From: Stagnimonas aquatica
GTDB taxonomy: Bacteria > Pseudomonadota > Gammaproteobacteria > Nevskiales > Nevskiaceae
Length of the DNA stretch: 64,000 nucleotides
NCBI RefSeq assembly: GCF_003730135.1
Contig: NZ_RJVO01000005.1
Coordinates: forward strand, 1 to 64,000
Direction: 5' to 3'
The notes under the pieces were generated by a model that was given only the letters and a program-made list of their open reading frames with translations, was not told where the DNA came from and searched no databases. Positions within the stretch are counted from its first letter, which is position 1; each line of letters begins with the position of its first letter. Made by a program: the position numbers and the translations under genes. Positions 35,779-44,410 of the stretch are shown here, piece by piece.

Positions 35779-36300
35779 TTACTCCGGCTTTACGAAGCGC
35801 TCTGCGGATTCCGGCGGCGCCCGCCACTGCGGCGCATAGGGATCGCGGCAGAGCTGATGCAGCTCGGCGAAGGCGTTCTGCAGGGGACGCAGATCGTCCG
35901 GATCCATCACCAGCAGGCGGCCGCGCGGCTGCAGGCCGGTGTCACTGCGCTGGCGGTTGGCGACCCGGTACTCGATGCAGGGCCGCTGGCCCCGGCACTG
36001 GAACAGCAGCTCGCTGCCCTCGCCGCCCACCGGCTGCGCCTCGGCCAGCGGGATGCTCTGCTGAAACTGGTCGCTCAAATCGGCGCGGCGGCTCACCCGC
36101 AGTTCGCAGCCGCTGCGGTCGAATTCATAGCTCCAGGCCAGGTACTGCCCGACCCGCTCCCAGGTGGCGCCCTCCTGCTTGCGCAGGGTTTCCAGGATGA
36201 AATTGCGCACCTCGCGGCGCGCCTGGGTGCTCGGATCGCTGCCCCAGGCCAGCAGCAGCGGCAGCGCCGCCAGCAGCAGAAACCTCGCTCTAACCCGCAT
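35779..36300 (-). CDS. Exported protein of unknown function
   Basis: 173 residues, not recognised. N-terminal signal (VRARFLLLAALPLLLAWG). The mature part has Cys at SGCELRVSR, LFQCRGQRPC and LHQLCRDPY, enough for two disulfides. Its ATG lies inside the end of the aminopeptidase gene (11-nt overlap), so it is the last member of the ABC-DUF4124-aminopeptidase operon. Function cannot be inferred beyond a periplasmic location. Confidence 0.72.
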   Translation of the reverse strand: MRVRARFLLLAALPLLLAWGSDPSTQARREVRNFILETLRKQEGATWERVGQYLAWSYEFDRSGCELRVSRRADLSDQFQQSIPLAEAQPVGGEGSELLFQCRGQRPCIEYRVANRQRSDTGLQPRGRLLVMDPDDLRPLQNAFAELHQLCRDPYAPQWRAPPESAERFVKPE

Positions 36301-37357
36301 CGGCGACTCCCGGCGCGGCAGTCAGCGCCGCCAGAGCACGGCCGCGCGCCTCGGCCGGCTGCGCCGCCAGCGCCGCGACGGCGGCATGGAAGCGCGGCCA
36401 GTCGCCGCCCTCGCGGGCGAACAAGGCGGCGAAGGCAGCGAGGTGCTGGTTGTAGAGCGCGAACGGCAGCAGCTTGGCGTTGTTCATCGGCGTGGCGAAG
36501 AAGCGGTCGTAGCCACCCCAGCCGTTCCAGCCGGCCTTGAGCGCGGCGTAGTCCTGCGCCAGTTGCGCGAAGGCCGCCGCCTTGGCGGCACGACGTGCGT
36601 CGTCATCGGCGGCACTGGCATAGCCGGCTTCCAGGCGCTCGCGGGTGGCGCTGAGCAGGGCGACGAACCCGGCCTCGCGTTGCAGGGCCAGCGAGCCCTC
36701 GGCGGGCTGCCCGCGCGCGGCGCGCCATTCGCGCAGGCCCTGTTCACCGACGAAGCTGGCGTAGGACTCGTTGAAAGCGGTGTCGCCGGGCAGATAGACC
36801 TGCTGGTGCGCCAGCTCGTGGAACAGGGTTTCCAGCAGGCGGTCGTCGTCCCAGCGCAGCATGGTGTTGAGCAGCGGATCGTCGAACCAGCCGAGGGTGG
36901 AATAGGCCGGCACGCCGCCGATATGGGTCTCGTAGCCCTGGGCCTGCAAACGCAGCGCTTCGGCACGCGCCTCGGCCTCGCTGTAGTAGCCCCGGTAGGC
37001 GACACAGCCGGCAATCGGAAAGCAGTGCTCCAGCGGCTGCAAGGACAGCTCCGGGGCCGCGAACACATTCCACACCACATACGGCCGGCCGAGATCGGCA
37101 TAGCGGCGGTAGCTGCCATTGGCGGGCAGACCCAGACGCTGGCTGGCGTAGTCGCGCGCTGCCAGCGCCAGGCTCAGGCGGCGGCGCAGCTCGGGGTCAC
37201 GCTGCGGGTCGGCGAGGATGCGGTCTATCGGCTCGCGGGCATTGAGCACCTGCCACTGACCACGCCCAAGGTGGGCGTAGTAGTTGAGCGTGGAGCAACT
37301 GGCCAGGCCGGCGGCGGCGGCCAGCAGCAGCGCCGGCAGGCGCCAGCGCCGGCGCAT
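36290..37357 (-). CDS. Putative zinc aminopeptidase lipoprotein (PF10023 type)
   Basis: 355 residues. Lipoprotein-like signal (LPALLLAAAAGLASCS, Cys21). Zinc motif HELAH at 180-184 with a downstream NESYASFVG that supplies the third ligand Glu197; other family phrases are YYAHLGRGQWQVLNAREPID and GVPAYSTLGWFDDPLLNTML. The family is annotated as putative aminopeptidase with little experimental support. Start overlaps the DUF4124 stop (TGATG). Membership of an ABC-exporter operon suggests processing or quality control outside the cytoplasm, which is inference. Confidence 0.85.
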   Translation of the reverse strand: MRRRWRLPALLLAAAAGLASCSTLNYYAHLGRGQWQVLNAREPIDRILADPQRDPELRRRLSLALAARDYASQRLGLPANGSYRRYADLGRPYVVWNVFAAPELSLQPLEHCFPIAGCVAYRGYYSEAEARAEALRLQAQGYETHIGGVPAYSTLGWFDDPLLNTMLRWDDDRLLETLFHELAHQQVYLPGDTAFNESYASFVGEQGLREWRAARGQPAEGSLALQREAGFVALLSATRERLEAGYASAADDDARRAAKAAAFAQLAQDYAALKAGWNGWGGYDRFFATPMNNAKLLPFALYNQHLAAFAALFAREGGDWPRFHAAVAALAAQPAEARGRALAALTAAPGVADAG

Positions 37358-37764
37358 CAGGAGGCTTCGCAGCCGACCCGGCTGCGCTGGCGCTCGATCT
37401 TCACCAGATTGTCCTTGGCGCTCTCGCCCACCGGCGGCGGCGCCTCGCCACGGATCTGCGCCTCGGCGTCGCGCTTCTCGGCATCGAGCAGCTGGCAGAT
37501 CACACCCTTGTTGCGGCGGATGCCGACCTCGGCCGCCGCTGGCGTGACTGCGGCCTTGGCGCGCGGTTGCGCGGGCGCCGCCGGCTGGCCGGAGACCGAT
37601 TTGTCGCGGACATGGGCGTCGGCGCGCTGGCCGGCGGCACAGGGGCGGTCCTGGATGCGCCGATGGCCTTCGGCATCGCTGCACAGGTACAGATCGGCGT
37701 GGGCCGGCGCGGCGAGCACCAGCCACAGCAGCCCGGCCAGGACGGGCTTCAGTCCTGCGTCCAT
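37357..37764 (-). CDS. DUF4124-domain exported protein
   Basis: 135 residues. Signal peptide (VLAGLLWLVLAAPAHA) followed by the short DUF4124 module (DLYLCSDAEGHRRIQDRPCA), then an Ala/Lys-rich linker and a C-terminal helix with two more Cys. DUF4124 proteins are common in beta/gammaproteobacteria and unassigned. The ATG at 37764 gives the signal peptide and overlaps the permease end by 16 nt. Confidence 0.8.
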   Translation of the reverse strand: MDAGLKPVLAGLLWLVLAAPAHADLYLCSDAEGHRRIQDRPCAAGQRADAHVRDKSVSGQPAAPAQPRAKAAVTPAAAEVGIRRNKGVICQLLDAEKRDAEAQIRGEAPPPVGESAKDNLVKIERQRSRVGCEAS

Positions 37765-38774
37765 TTGAACCCCAGGGCCCCGAGCAGGGTGAACAGCAGG
37801 GCCATCGCCGACAGCTGCAACAGCGGCTGCTGGACGCTGGGGTCGAGCAGGCCGGCGCCGTCGAGCATGATCGCGCGGGCGGCCTCCAGCATCGGCGTCA
37901 GCGGCAGCCATTGCGCCAGCCACTGCACGAAGGCCGGCGCGCCGTCGATGGAGAAGAACACGCCGGAGAGCACCATCATCGGCCAGGACAGCATGTTGAG
38001 CAGACCGCCGGCGAATTCCTCCGAGGTGACCCTGGCCGCCACCAGCAGTCCCAGCGCGATCATCGCGTAGGCACCGACCAGGGTGACCAGCAGCAGCGTC
38101 CAGGCGCTGCCCTCCAGCCGGAAGTTCAGGAAGGCATTGCAGCCCAGGTAGACCGCCACCGTCACCAGGATCACCAGCAGCAGCCGCGACAGCAGCTGGG
38201 CGACGATGAATTCGGCGGCGGTCAGCGGCGTGGCGTTGAGGCGCTTGAGGTAGCCGGATTTGCGGTAGCGGACGATCACGTAGCCGGTGCCGAACAGGCA
38301 GGAGAACATCAGGTTCATGCCGAGCACGCCGGGCGCGGCCCAGTCGACGTAGCGGATGCGCGCGCCCTGCACTTCCTGGCGCCGCAAGGGCTCGCCAGCG
38401 ACGCCGTGCAGCAGCTGCTCCAGCACCGCGCCGTTGTGCGACTCCGGGTTGACCCAGTACTGCTTGCGCACCAGGTCCACCGCCAGGTCGATGCGGTGGC
38501 GCTGCACCTTGGCCTGGGCCTTCTCCAGGCTGGCCTCGCGGTAGAAATTCACCGCCGGCGTGCCCAGGAAGGGATGGGTGTCGGCGCTCAGCGGCACGGT
38601 TTCCGGCGCCAGCACCGCCACCGTGAACAAGGGCTTGCCCGGGCCGGAGAAGATCACCGCGAAGCCAGCCACCATCAACAGCGGCAGCGCGAAGTTCCAG
38701 GCCACGGTGCCACGATCGCGCAGAAACTCCAGGCTGCGCGCCCAGCTCAGGGCCAGGATGTGGGCGAGGTTCAT
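37749..38774 (-). CDS. ABC-2 type transport permease
   Basis: 341 residues. One N-terminal helix (WNFALPLLMVAGFAVIF), an extracytoplasmic domain of about 130 residues, then five helices typical of ABC2_membrane proteins (APGVLGMNLMFSCLFGTGYV, LLSRLLLVILVTVAVYLGCN, GLLNMLSWPMMVLSGVFFSI). It pairs with the ATPase gene just upstream, whose stop it overlaps (ATGA). Likely exports a lipid, polysaccharide or drug; substrate not inferable. Confidence 0.9.
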   Translation of the reverse strand: MNLAHILALSWARSLEFLRDRGTVAWNFALPLLMVAGFAVIFSGPGKPLFTVAVLAPETVPLSADTHPFLGTPAVNFYREASLEKAQAKVQRHRIDLAVDLVRKQYWVNPESHNGAVLEQLLHGVAGEPLRRQEVQGARIRYVDWAAPGVLGMNLMFSCLFGTGYVIVRYRKSGYLKRLNATPLTAAEFIVAQLLSRLLLVILVTVAVYLGCNAFLNFRLEGSAWTLLLVTLVGAYAMIALGLLVAARVTSEEFAGGLLNMLSWPMMVLSGVFFSIDGAPAFVQWLAQWLPLTPMLEAARAIMLDGAGLLDPSVQQPLLQLSAMALLFTLLGALGFKWTQD

Positions 38775-39658
38775 GCCCGCAGCTCCTTGCCGGTCAGCTC
38801 CAGGAACAGATCCTCGAGCGTGCGCGGGCGGATGCGCAGCTGCCCGAGCGGGGCGCCGGCCCGGCGCAGCACTTCCAGCGCGCCGGCGATGTCGCGGGTG
38901 GACAGCTCGGCCCAGTCGCCGCGCAGCACGAAGGGCAGCTCGCTACCGGCGCGCAGGGCGTCGGCGGCCGGCAGCTCCAGCACCGAGTCGTCGAAGTGCT
39001 CGGCGAGCAGGCGCTGCGGACTGCCTCGGGCGATCAGCCGGCCGTGATCCATGATGCCGATGTCGTCGCAGAGCTCGTAGGCCTCTTCCATGTAGTGGGT
39101 GGTCAGCACCAGGGTCTTGCCCTCGGCCTTGATGCTGCGCACCAGCTCCCAGAAGTTGCGCCGCGCCTGCGGGTCCAGCCCGGTGGTGGGTTCGTCGAGA
39201 AACACCACTTCCGGATCGTTGACCAGGGCAATGGCCAGCAGCACCCGCTGGCGCTGGCCGCCGGAGAGCTTGTGGCTGTCGCGGTCGAGGAACTCCTCCA
39301 GCCGGCAGACCGCGATCAGTTCGTCGAGCGGCCGCTTCTTCGGGTACAGGGCCTGGAACAACCGCAGGTTCTCGCGGACGGTGAGAAAGTCCTGCAAGGC
39401 GGTGGACTGGAACTGGATGCCGATCTTCTCGCGGTAGCGGGCGGCGCGGCTGCGGATGCTCTCGCCGCGAAACAGCACCTCGCCAGCACTGGGCTGGGCG
39501 ACGCCTTCGAGCATCTCCACGGTGGTCGACTTGCCGGCGCCATTGGGGCCGAGCAGACCGAAGCAGATGCCCGCCGGCACCTCGAAGGAGACGCCATCGA
39601 CGGCGCGGACCTTGGGGTACTGCTTGACCAGTGCGCGGGCTTCGAGAAGGGCGGCCAT
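38771..39658 (-). CDS. ABC transporter ATP-binding protein
   Basis: 295 residues. Walker A GPNGAGKST, Q-loop region IGIQFQST, signature LSGGQRQR, Walker B VVFLDEPTTGLD and switch His in LTTHYMEE. C-terminal 80 residues are typical of DrrA/NatA-type exporters. The ATG at 39658 puts the first strand in register; a longer upstream reading is unsupported. First gene of a five-gene overlapping operon (ATPase, permease, DUF4124, aminopeptidase, small exported protein). Confidence 0.95.
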   Translation of the reverse strand: MAALLEARALVKQYPKVRAVDGVSFEVPAGICFGLLGPNGAGKSTTVEMLEGVAQPSAGEVLFRGESIRSRAARYREKIGIQFQSTALQDFLTVRENLRLFQALYPKKRPLDELIAVCRLEEFLDRDSHKLSGGQRQRVLLAIALVNDPEVVFLDEPTTGLDPQARRNFWELVRSIKAEGKTLVLTTHYMEEAYELCDDIGIMDHGRLIARGSPQRLLAEHFDDSVLELPAADALRAGSELPFVLRGDWAELSTRDIAGALEVLRRAGAPLGQLRIRPRTLEDLFLELTGKELRA

Positions 39659-39758
39659 ACCAGGGGGAACCAACGGACAGGCGCGCATGATGACACGCGC
39701 CAGTCGGCTTTCGTGGCGCCCGGGCGACTCGCCTCCGCGCCCCGCCGGATCAACGGGC

Positions 39759-39788
39759 AAAAAAATCCCCGCGCGAGCGCGGGGATTT
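39759..39788 (-). terminator. Rho-independent terminator of the OmpA-lipoprotein operon
   Basis: On the minus strand a stem aaatccccgcgc / gcgcggggattt with a short loop, followed by a seven-T run. It starts 31 nt after the stop at 39819. Confidence 0.92.
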
Positions 39789-39818
39789 CCGGGTGGCGCC
39801 GAACGCCGTGACCCTCGC

Positions 39819-40916
39819 TCAGGGCGCGGCCACCAGCAGGCCGTCGGTGCACAGCTCGTGCACGTTCATCGCCTTGCCGACGTCGGCGGAGATCAGCGTC
39901 GGGCTCAGGCTGACGGTCACCGAGTCGTAGGGCTTGGTGGCCCGCAGACCCAGGAAGCGGGCGGTGTCGGCGATGCTCAGCTGGCCAAGCAGATCCAGGG
40001 TGCTGACATCGACATCGACACTTTCCTGCTCGGCCGTCCCGAGGTAGGTGGTCAGCGTCACCGATTGCAGCAGCGACAGCTCGAGCGTGCCGACCGGGAA
40101 GGTCAGCCCCACCACCGCGTACTTGCCAGCAGGCACCGCGCTGTTGGGCGCCACCACCAGCTCGACCGAGCTGATCAGGTTGCCCAGCAGACCAACGGTG
40201 AGGCTGTAGGTGGCGTAGGTGTCGAGGTTGCCGTCGGCCGCCAGCTCCTTGGCGCTGATGCTGTTCAGCAGCTGGGTCAGGCTGCTTGCACCCAGCAGGT
40301 TGAGCAGCGAGGACACCGGACCGCCAACCAGACCGTTGACCGCGACCGAGGTCGTCGGCTGGTTGCCGTAGGCCAGCGCGCTGGCGGTGCAGATGAAGTT
40401 GCCGGCGAGCGCGGTCCCACCCTCGGTGACGGTGCTGGGCACGGTGCCGTCGTTGACCAGACCACCTTCGTTGCCGGCGCCGCCGCTGCTGATGCCGCCG
40501 GAGCTGCCGCCGCTGGAAGAGCTACCCGAGCCGCTGCCGCTGGACGACGAGGTGCTGCCGGACGAGCTGCCGCTGGAGGAGGAGGTACCGCCGCTGGACG
40601 AACCGCTGCCGGAGGAGCCACTGCCCGAAGAGCCGCTGCCGGAGGAACCGCTGCCGGAAGTGCTGCCCCCCGAGGTGCTACCGCTGGAGGAGCCGCTGCC
40701 GCTGGAGCTGGTGCCACTGGACGAACTGGTGCCGCCGGAGGAGCTGCTGCCCGAAGAACTGCTGCCACTGCCACTCCCGCTACCACTGCCGCCGCTGGAC
40801 CCACCACTACCGACATCGCCGCTCTGCGCGTCGCAGCCGCTCAGGGCCAGGGCGCCGCTCATCAGCAGGCTGGCGATCAGGGCACGTGCCTGGGGTTTGG
40901 TGTTTCTGGTCATCAT
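39819..40916 (-). CDS. Lipoprotein with long Ser/Gly repeat linker
   Basis: 365 residues. Lipoprotein signal (LIASLLMSGALALSGCD, lipid Cys28), then about 110 residues of nearly pure Ser/Gly/Thr (GSGSGSSSSGSSSSGGTSSS and similar), then a compact domain of about 200 residues from GGLVNDGTVPSTV to the end with one Cys pair (NFICTASAL and HELCTDGL). I do not recognise the domain. The linker would hold it far from the membrane. Start has aggag ahead; the gene follows ompA by 31 nt and ends at a terminator. Confidence 0.78.
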   Translation of the reverse strand: MMTRNTKPQARALIASLLMSGALALSGCDAQSGDVGSGGSSGGSGSGSGSGSSSSGSSSSGGTSSSSGTSSSGSGSSSGSTSGGSTSGSGSSGSGSSGSGSSGSGSSSGGTSSSSGSSSGSTSSSSGSGSGSSSSGGSSGGISSGGAGNEGGLVNDGTVPSTVTEGGTALAGNFICTASALAYGNQPTTSVAVNGLVGGPVSSLLNLLGASSLTQLLNSISAKELAADGNLDTYATYSLTVGLLGNLISSVELVVAPNSAVPAGKYAVVGLTFPVGTLELSLLQSVTLTTYLGTAEQESVDVDVSTLDLLGQLSIADTARFLGLRATKPYDSVTVSLSPTLISADVGKAMNVHELCTDGLLVAAP

Positions 40917-40947
40917 TGATCTCTCCTTGAAATGGGTCTGCGCGGTT

Positions 40948-42111
40948 TCAATCCAGAATGCGCAGTTCGACGCGGCGGTTCAGTTCCCGACCCTCGTAGC
41001 TGGCATTGTCCGCCACCGGCTCGAGTTCGCCATAGCCGCGCGAGCTGACCTGGGCTTCCGGGATGCCGGACTCGATCAGGAAGGCGCGTACCGCCGCGGC
41101 ACGCTCCTCCGACAACTTCTGGTTGTAGGCCTGGCTGCCGGTGCTGTCGGTGTGGCCGGCGATCTCCACCTTCATGTCCGGGTACTTCTTGAGCAGCAGC
41201 ACGATGTCGCCGAGGATGGTCTTGGCATCCGGCCGCAGGCGGGCCTTCTCCAGCTCGAAGGTCACACCGTGCAGCTTCAGCACCTTGGGCAGCGGGCAGC
41301 CATTGCCGTCCACGCGGCTGCCGGCCGGGGTGTCGGGGCACTGGTCCTGGCTATCGACCACACCGTCGCCGTCGGAGTCCAGCAGGCCGGTCTGCACCTC
41401 GACGATCTTCACCGCCTCGACCGTCGCCGCTGGCGCGCTGACGCCCTTACTGCCAAAAATCGGCACTTCGATACCCAGACCAAGCCGCGCATCGCCGTAG
41501 CCGGCCTGGAAGTTGTCGTAGACGTAGCGCAGTTCGCCACGGACACGGACATCGTTGGTCTTGAACACCGGCCCGGTGACGAAGCCCAGACCGACATTGC
41601 CGAACAGGTCGATGCCGTCGTCCAGCGGCGAAACGTCGTTGCGGTTGCCGCCGACGCCGATCAGGACGAAGGGCGTGAACCGGCTGCGGTCACCCCAGGC
41701 GTAGACCAGATCGAGGTTGAGCCCGTAGCGATACCAGTCCACCGGGCGCGCGGCGCCGGTTTCCAGCACCTCGGTGAAGCCCTGCGCCTCGACGCCCCAC
41801 TGGTTGGCCCACTGGTAGCCGTAGTAGAACGCCGCGCCGAAGGAATGGCTGATGTCGGCGCCGTTGTTGTCGCGGCCGCTGTCCGGCTTGCCCAGGGTGC
41901 CGAGCACACCGAAGTAGTGGCCGGGATCGGTGGCCGCCTCGGCCGGCGTGGTCTCCACCGTCGCCACCACTTCTTCGGCGACCACCTCGGTGGCTGCGGC
42001 GGCAGGCTCGGGAGCCGTGGGCGGGATGGGCACCGGCGCGGCCTCCTGGGCCAGCGCGGCGGGAACGACAGCACACAGGGACAAACCGGCAAACACGGCG
42101 AGATGGCGCAT
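40948..42111 (-). CDS. OmpA-family outer-membrane protein
   Basis: 387 residues. Signal peptide (MRHLAVFAGLSLCAVVPAALA), Ala/Pro/Glu-rich linker, an eight-strand-type barrel (GHYFGVLGTLGKPDSGRDNN to GYGDARLGLGIEVPIFGSKG), a thrombospondin-3-like calcium loop (DSDGDGVVDSQDQCPDTPAG) and a C-terminal OmpA peptidoglycan-binding domain (VEIAGHTDSTGSQAYNQKLS, LNRRVELRIL). Anchors outer membrane to cell wall. The ATG at 42111 with aggag 8 nt ahead gives the signal peptide. Upstream partner of the Ser/Gly lipoprotein. Confidence 0.93.
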   Translation of the reverse strand: MRHLAVFAGLSLCAVVPAALAQEAAPVPIPPTAPEPAAAATEVVAEEVVATVETTPAEAATDPGHYFGVLGTLGKPDSGRDNNGADISHSFGAAFYYGYQWANQWGVEAQGFTEVLETGAARPVDWYRYGLNLDLVYAWGDRSRFTPFVLIGVGGNRNDVSPLDDGIDLFGNVGLGFVTGPVFKTNDVRVRGELRYVYDNFQAGYGDARLGLGIEVPIFGSKGVSAPAATVEAVKIVEVQTGLLDSDGDGVVDSQDQCPDTPAGSRVDGNGCPLPKVLKLHGVTFELEKARLRPDAKTILGDIVLLLKKYPDMKVEIAGHTDSTGSQAYNQKLSEERAAAVRAFLIESGIPEAQVSSRGYGELEPVADNASYEGRELNRRVELRILD

Positions 42112-42229
42112 CGGCGCTCCTTTTATGAACTGCTCCAAGACAGCGGAACCGCGTCAACGACTAGCGGCATGAACAGCCACCGGGGAACTCCCCGGGACAC
42201 AGCAAGAGGGTAGCCCTACCGTCCGCCAT

Positions 42230-43105
42230 TCAAGAACCTTGCCGCAGGCCGGACGAGCGGATCGCCTCGACCAGTTCCTCCCGGCGGTAGACGCCGAGCT
42301 TGCGGTAAATGCGAGTGGCGTGATTGGCGACCGTCGATACCGCAATCCCGCAGTTGCGGGCGATGCTCTTGAAGGTCTTGCCCTCGCCCAGGCCACGGGC
42401 GATCTGCTGCTCGCGGGGCGACAGGATGTCCAGCGCCAGCGGCGGCCGCACGTGCAGCAGGTAGAGGTCGTCGCTCGCCTCCACCCGGATGTGCAGACCA
42501 TCGCGGACAAACGCACCGCCCTGGTCGAGCATGGCTTGCGGCAGCGCGAAACTGCGCGGGGCGCCGGCGGCGCCGGTGAGTTCCAGGAAGCGTTCACTGG
42601 CGGCGTGGACCGTGCCCCGGGCATCGACCAGCGCCGCCGCGCCGCGATTCTGCCGGCCCATCTCGCGCAACCACTCGTCGCGCAGCACGAACAGCCGCAT
42701 CGCCAGCGCCGCCGCCTCGGCACCGTGCATCACCGCCTGCTGGAGCAGGGCCTGCTCGGGTGGCGGGCGCACCGGCTGCGCCGGCCAGCGCAGCGCCAGC
42801 AGGCTCAGCAAGGGGGAGCCGGCATGGGCATGGCGCAGGATGCGCAGCGGCGGTCCAGACGCCTCAGCGCTCAGCGCCTGCCCTTCCTGAAAGTGCAAGG
42901 CCTGCAAGCTGCTGCGGCTGAAACCGCTGTCCGGACTCTCGGTGTAGCAGCCACTCAGCCCCGAGGGCCCGCTGGTGAGCCAGGCGCCGCTGCTGGCGCC
43001 CAGATGCTCGATGAGCAGCGCCAGCACCCGCTGCCGGGCCGCCTGCCAGCCGGACGCAGCAGCGGCGGCGTAGACGCTTTGGATCAGCGGATCGTTGAAC
43101 TGCAT
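42230..43105 (-). CDS. LuxR-family transcriptional regulator
   Basis: 291 residues. An N-terminal sensor-like region of about 210 residues without receiver motifs (GAF/PAS style, SGAWLTSGPSGLSGCYTESP, RGAAALVDARGTVHAASERF), then the LuxR helix-turn-helix LSPREQQIARGLGEGKTFKS and IAVSTVANHATRIYRKLGVY. Ligand not known. The ATG at 43105 lies 102 nt from the divergent uracil-DNA glycosylase gene. Confidence 0.88.
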   Translation of the reverse strand: MQFNDPLIQSVYAAAAASGWQAARQRVLALLIEHLGASSGAWLTSGPSGLSGCYTESPDSGFSRSSLQALHFQEGQALSAEASGPPLRILRHAHAGSPLLSLLALRWPAQPVRPPPEQALLQQAVMHGAEAAALAMRLFVLRDEWLREMGRQNRGAAALVDARGTVHAASERFLELTGAAGAPRSFALPQAMLDQGGAFVRDGLHIRVEASDDLYLLHVRPPLALDILSPREQQIARGLGEGKTFKSIARNCGIAVSTVANHATRIYRKLGVYRREELVEAIRSSGLRQGS

Positions 43106-43207
43106 GAGATGAATCGGTGGCGGCGGCTGTGGTGACGACCAGTCGCACAGTGGCAAATCGCCACGACGAAGGCAATCGGCCGACACCGGTGCAGGCACAA
43201 TCGCGGC

Positions 43208-43789
43208 ATGCCCAGCCTGGAACAGACCATCGCCGAAGTCCGCGCCTGCCGGCTGTGCGCCGACCGGTTGCCCCTGGGGCCACGCCCGATCCTGCGGGTG
43301 GACGCGCGGCTGCGGGTCTTGATCACCGGCCAGGCGCCCGGCACCCGCGTCCACGCCAGCGGCCTGCCCTGGGACGACCCGAGCGGCGACCGCCTGCGGC
43401 AATGGATGGCGCTCGACCGCGACGCCTTCTACGACACCCGCCACTACGGGGTGATGGCAATGGGCCTGTGCTACCCCGGCAAGGGTCGTGGCGGCGATCT
43501 GCCGCCGCGACCGGAGTGCGCGCCGCTCTGGCACCCGCGGGTGCGGCCGCTGCTACCGGAACTGCGGCTGACCCTGCTGGTCGGCCGCTATGCCCACCTG
43601 CACTACCTGGAGGCGCGCGGCGAGCGTCTGGAGCAGACCGTGCGGCGCTGGCGGGACTGCCTGCCGCGCGGATTCTTTCCGCTGCCGCATCCGAGTCCGC
43701 GCAATACCCTGTGGCTGCGGCAGAGACCGTGGTTTGAAGCGGAAGTGGTGCCGGCCTTGCGCGAGGCCTTGGCGCAGGCACTGGCCTGA
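43208..43789 (+). CDS. Uracil-DNA glycosylase-family protein
   Basis: 193 residues. UDG-superfamily motifs: VLITGQAPGTRVHASGLPWD, LLVGRYAHLHYL and HPSPRNTLWLRQRPWF near the end. An N-terminal CRLC could be part of an iron-sulfur or zinc site, but the other pair of Cys is not obvious. The family removes uracil or related damage from DNA; some members have lost or changed activity. Stands alone, divergent from a LuxR regulator. Confidence 0.85.
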   Translation: MPSLEQTIAEVRACRLCADRLPLGPRPILRVDARLRVLITGQAPGTRVHASGLPWDDPSGDRLRQWMALDRDAFYDTRHYGVMAMGLCYPGKGRGGDLPPRPECAPLWHPRVRPLLPELRLTLLVGRYAHLHYLEARGERLEQTVRRWRDCLPRGFFPLPHPSPRNTLWLRQRPWFEAEVVPALREALAQALA

Positions 43790-43933
43790 GCAGGCGCTGG
43801 CGGGCCGCCCGAGGAGCTTCAGGGCTCGCGGTTGCCGGGTGCCGGCGGTGCTGGCGGCCGCGCCGACGCAAGGCGTCCTGCCGTCGCCGGGGCGATCCAT
43901 CGAGCGGCCAGGCCACTCCCAGCCCGGCTTGAC

Positions 43934-44410
43934 TCAGCCGGCCTCTGGCGCCCGAACCAGTTCCGCGATCCGGTCCAGGTCGGGAATCAGCGCTTCGGAA
44001 TTGCCGATCCGCACCCGTGCCAGCACGTATTCCGGGCGGTCGGACTCGCGCAGCGGCAGGGGCGCCAGCGCCGCGCGGCTGAGCGTCACCAGGTGCGGGT
44101 AGCCCTGGCAGAGCAGCGCGAACGGCCGGTCCTCGGGACGCTCGCCCAGCGCGTGCAGCACCACCAGCCGCGAACGCCGGTTGAGCGGCGCAGCCAGACC
44201 GCCGTTGAGCACTTCGAAATTCACCGCCGGCAGGCGCTGGTTGGCCCAGCTCAGATGGCCGGCCAGCCAGCGCGATCCCTCCTCGACCGGCCGCAGGGCG
44301 TCCTGCGCCAGGGCCTCGGCGATCAGCGCATTGGGCAGCACCAGGGTGTCGTCGCGCAGCGACAGCAGCACGCAGTAGAGCTGGTCGGGGACGTGCAGGG
44401 CCTCGCTCAT
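43934..44410 (-). CDS. chpC: CheW-like protein ChpC
   Basis: 158 residues, one CheW domain (YCVLLSLRDDTLVLPNALIA, WLAGHLSWANQRLPAVNFEV, LVVLHALGERPEDRPFALLC). Overlaps the chpA stop by ATGA and so ends the chemosensory operon, in the place where Pseudomonas has chpC. Adaptor that links receptors to the ChpA kinase controlling twitching motility and cAMP. Confidence 0.85.
   Translation of the reverse strand: MSEALHVPDQLYCVLLSLRDDTLVLPNALIAEALAQDALRPVEEGSRWLAGHLSWANQRLPAVNFEVLNGGLAAPLNRRSRLVVLHALGERPEDRPFALLCQGYPHLVTLSRAALAPLPLRESDRPEYVLARVRIGNSEALIPDLDRIAELVRAPEAG

Noticed and set aside
40470-40810. Short-period repeat resembling a CRISPR or satellite array
   Set aside because: It is the Ser/Gly codon run of the lipoprotein gene; units are irregular and there are no spacers.
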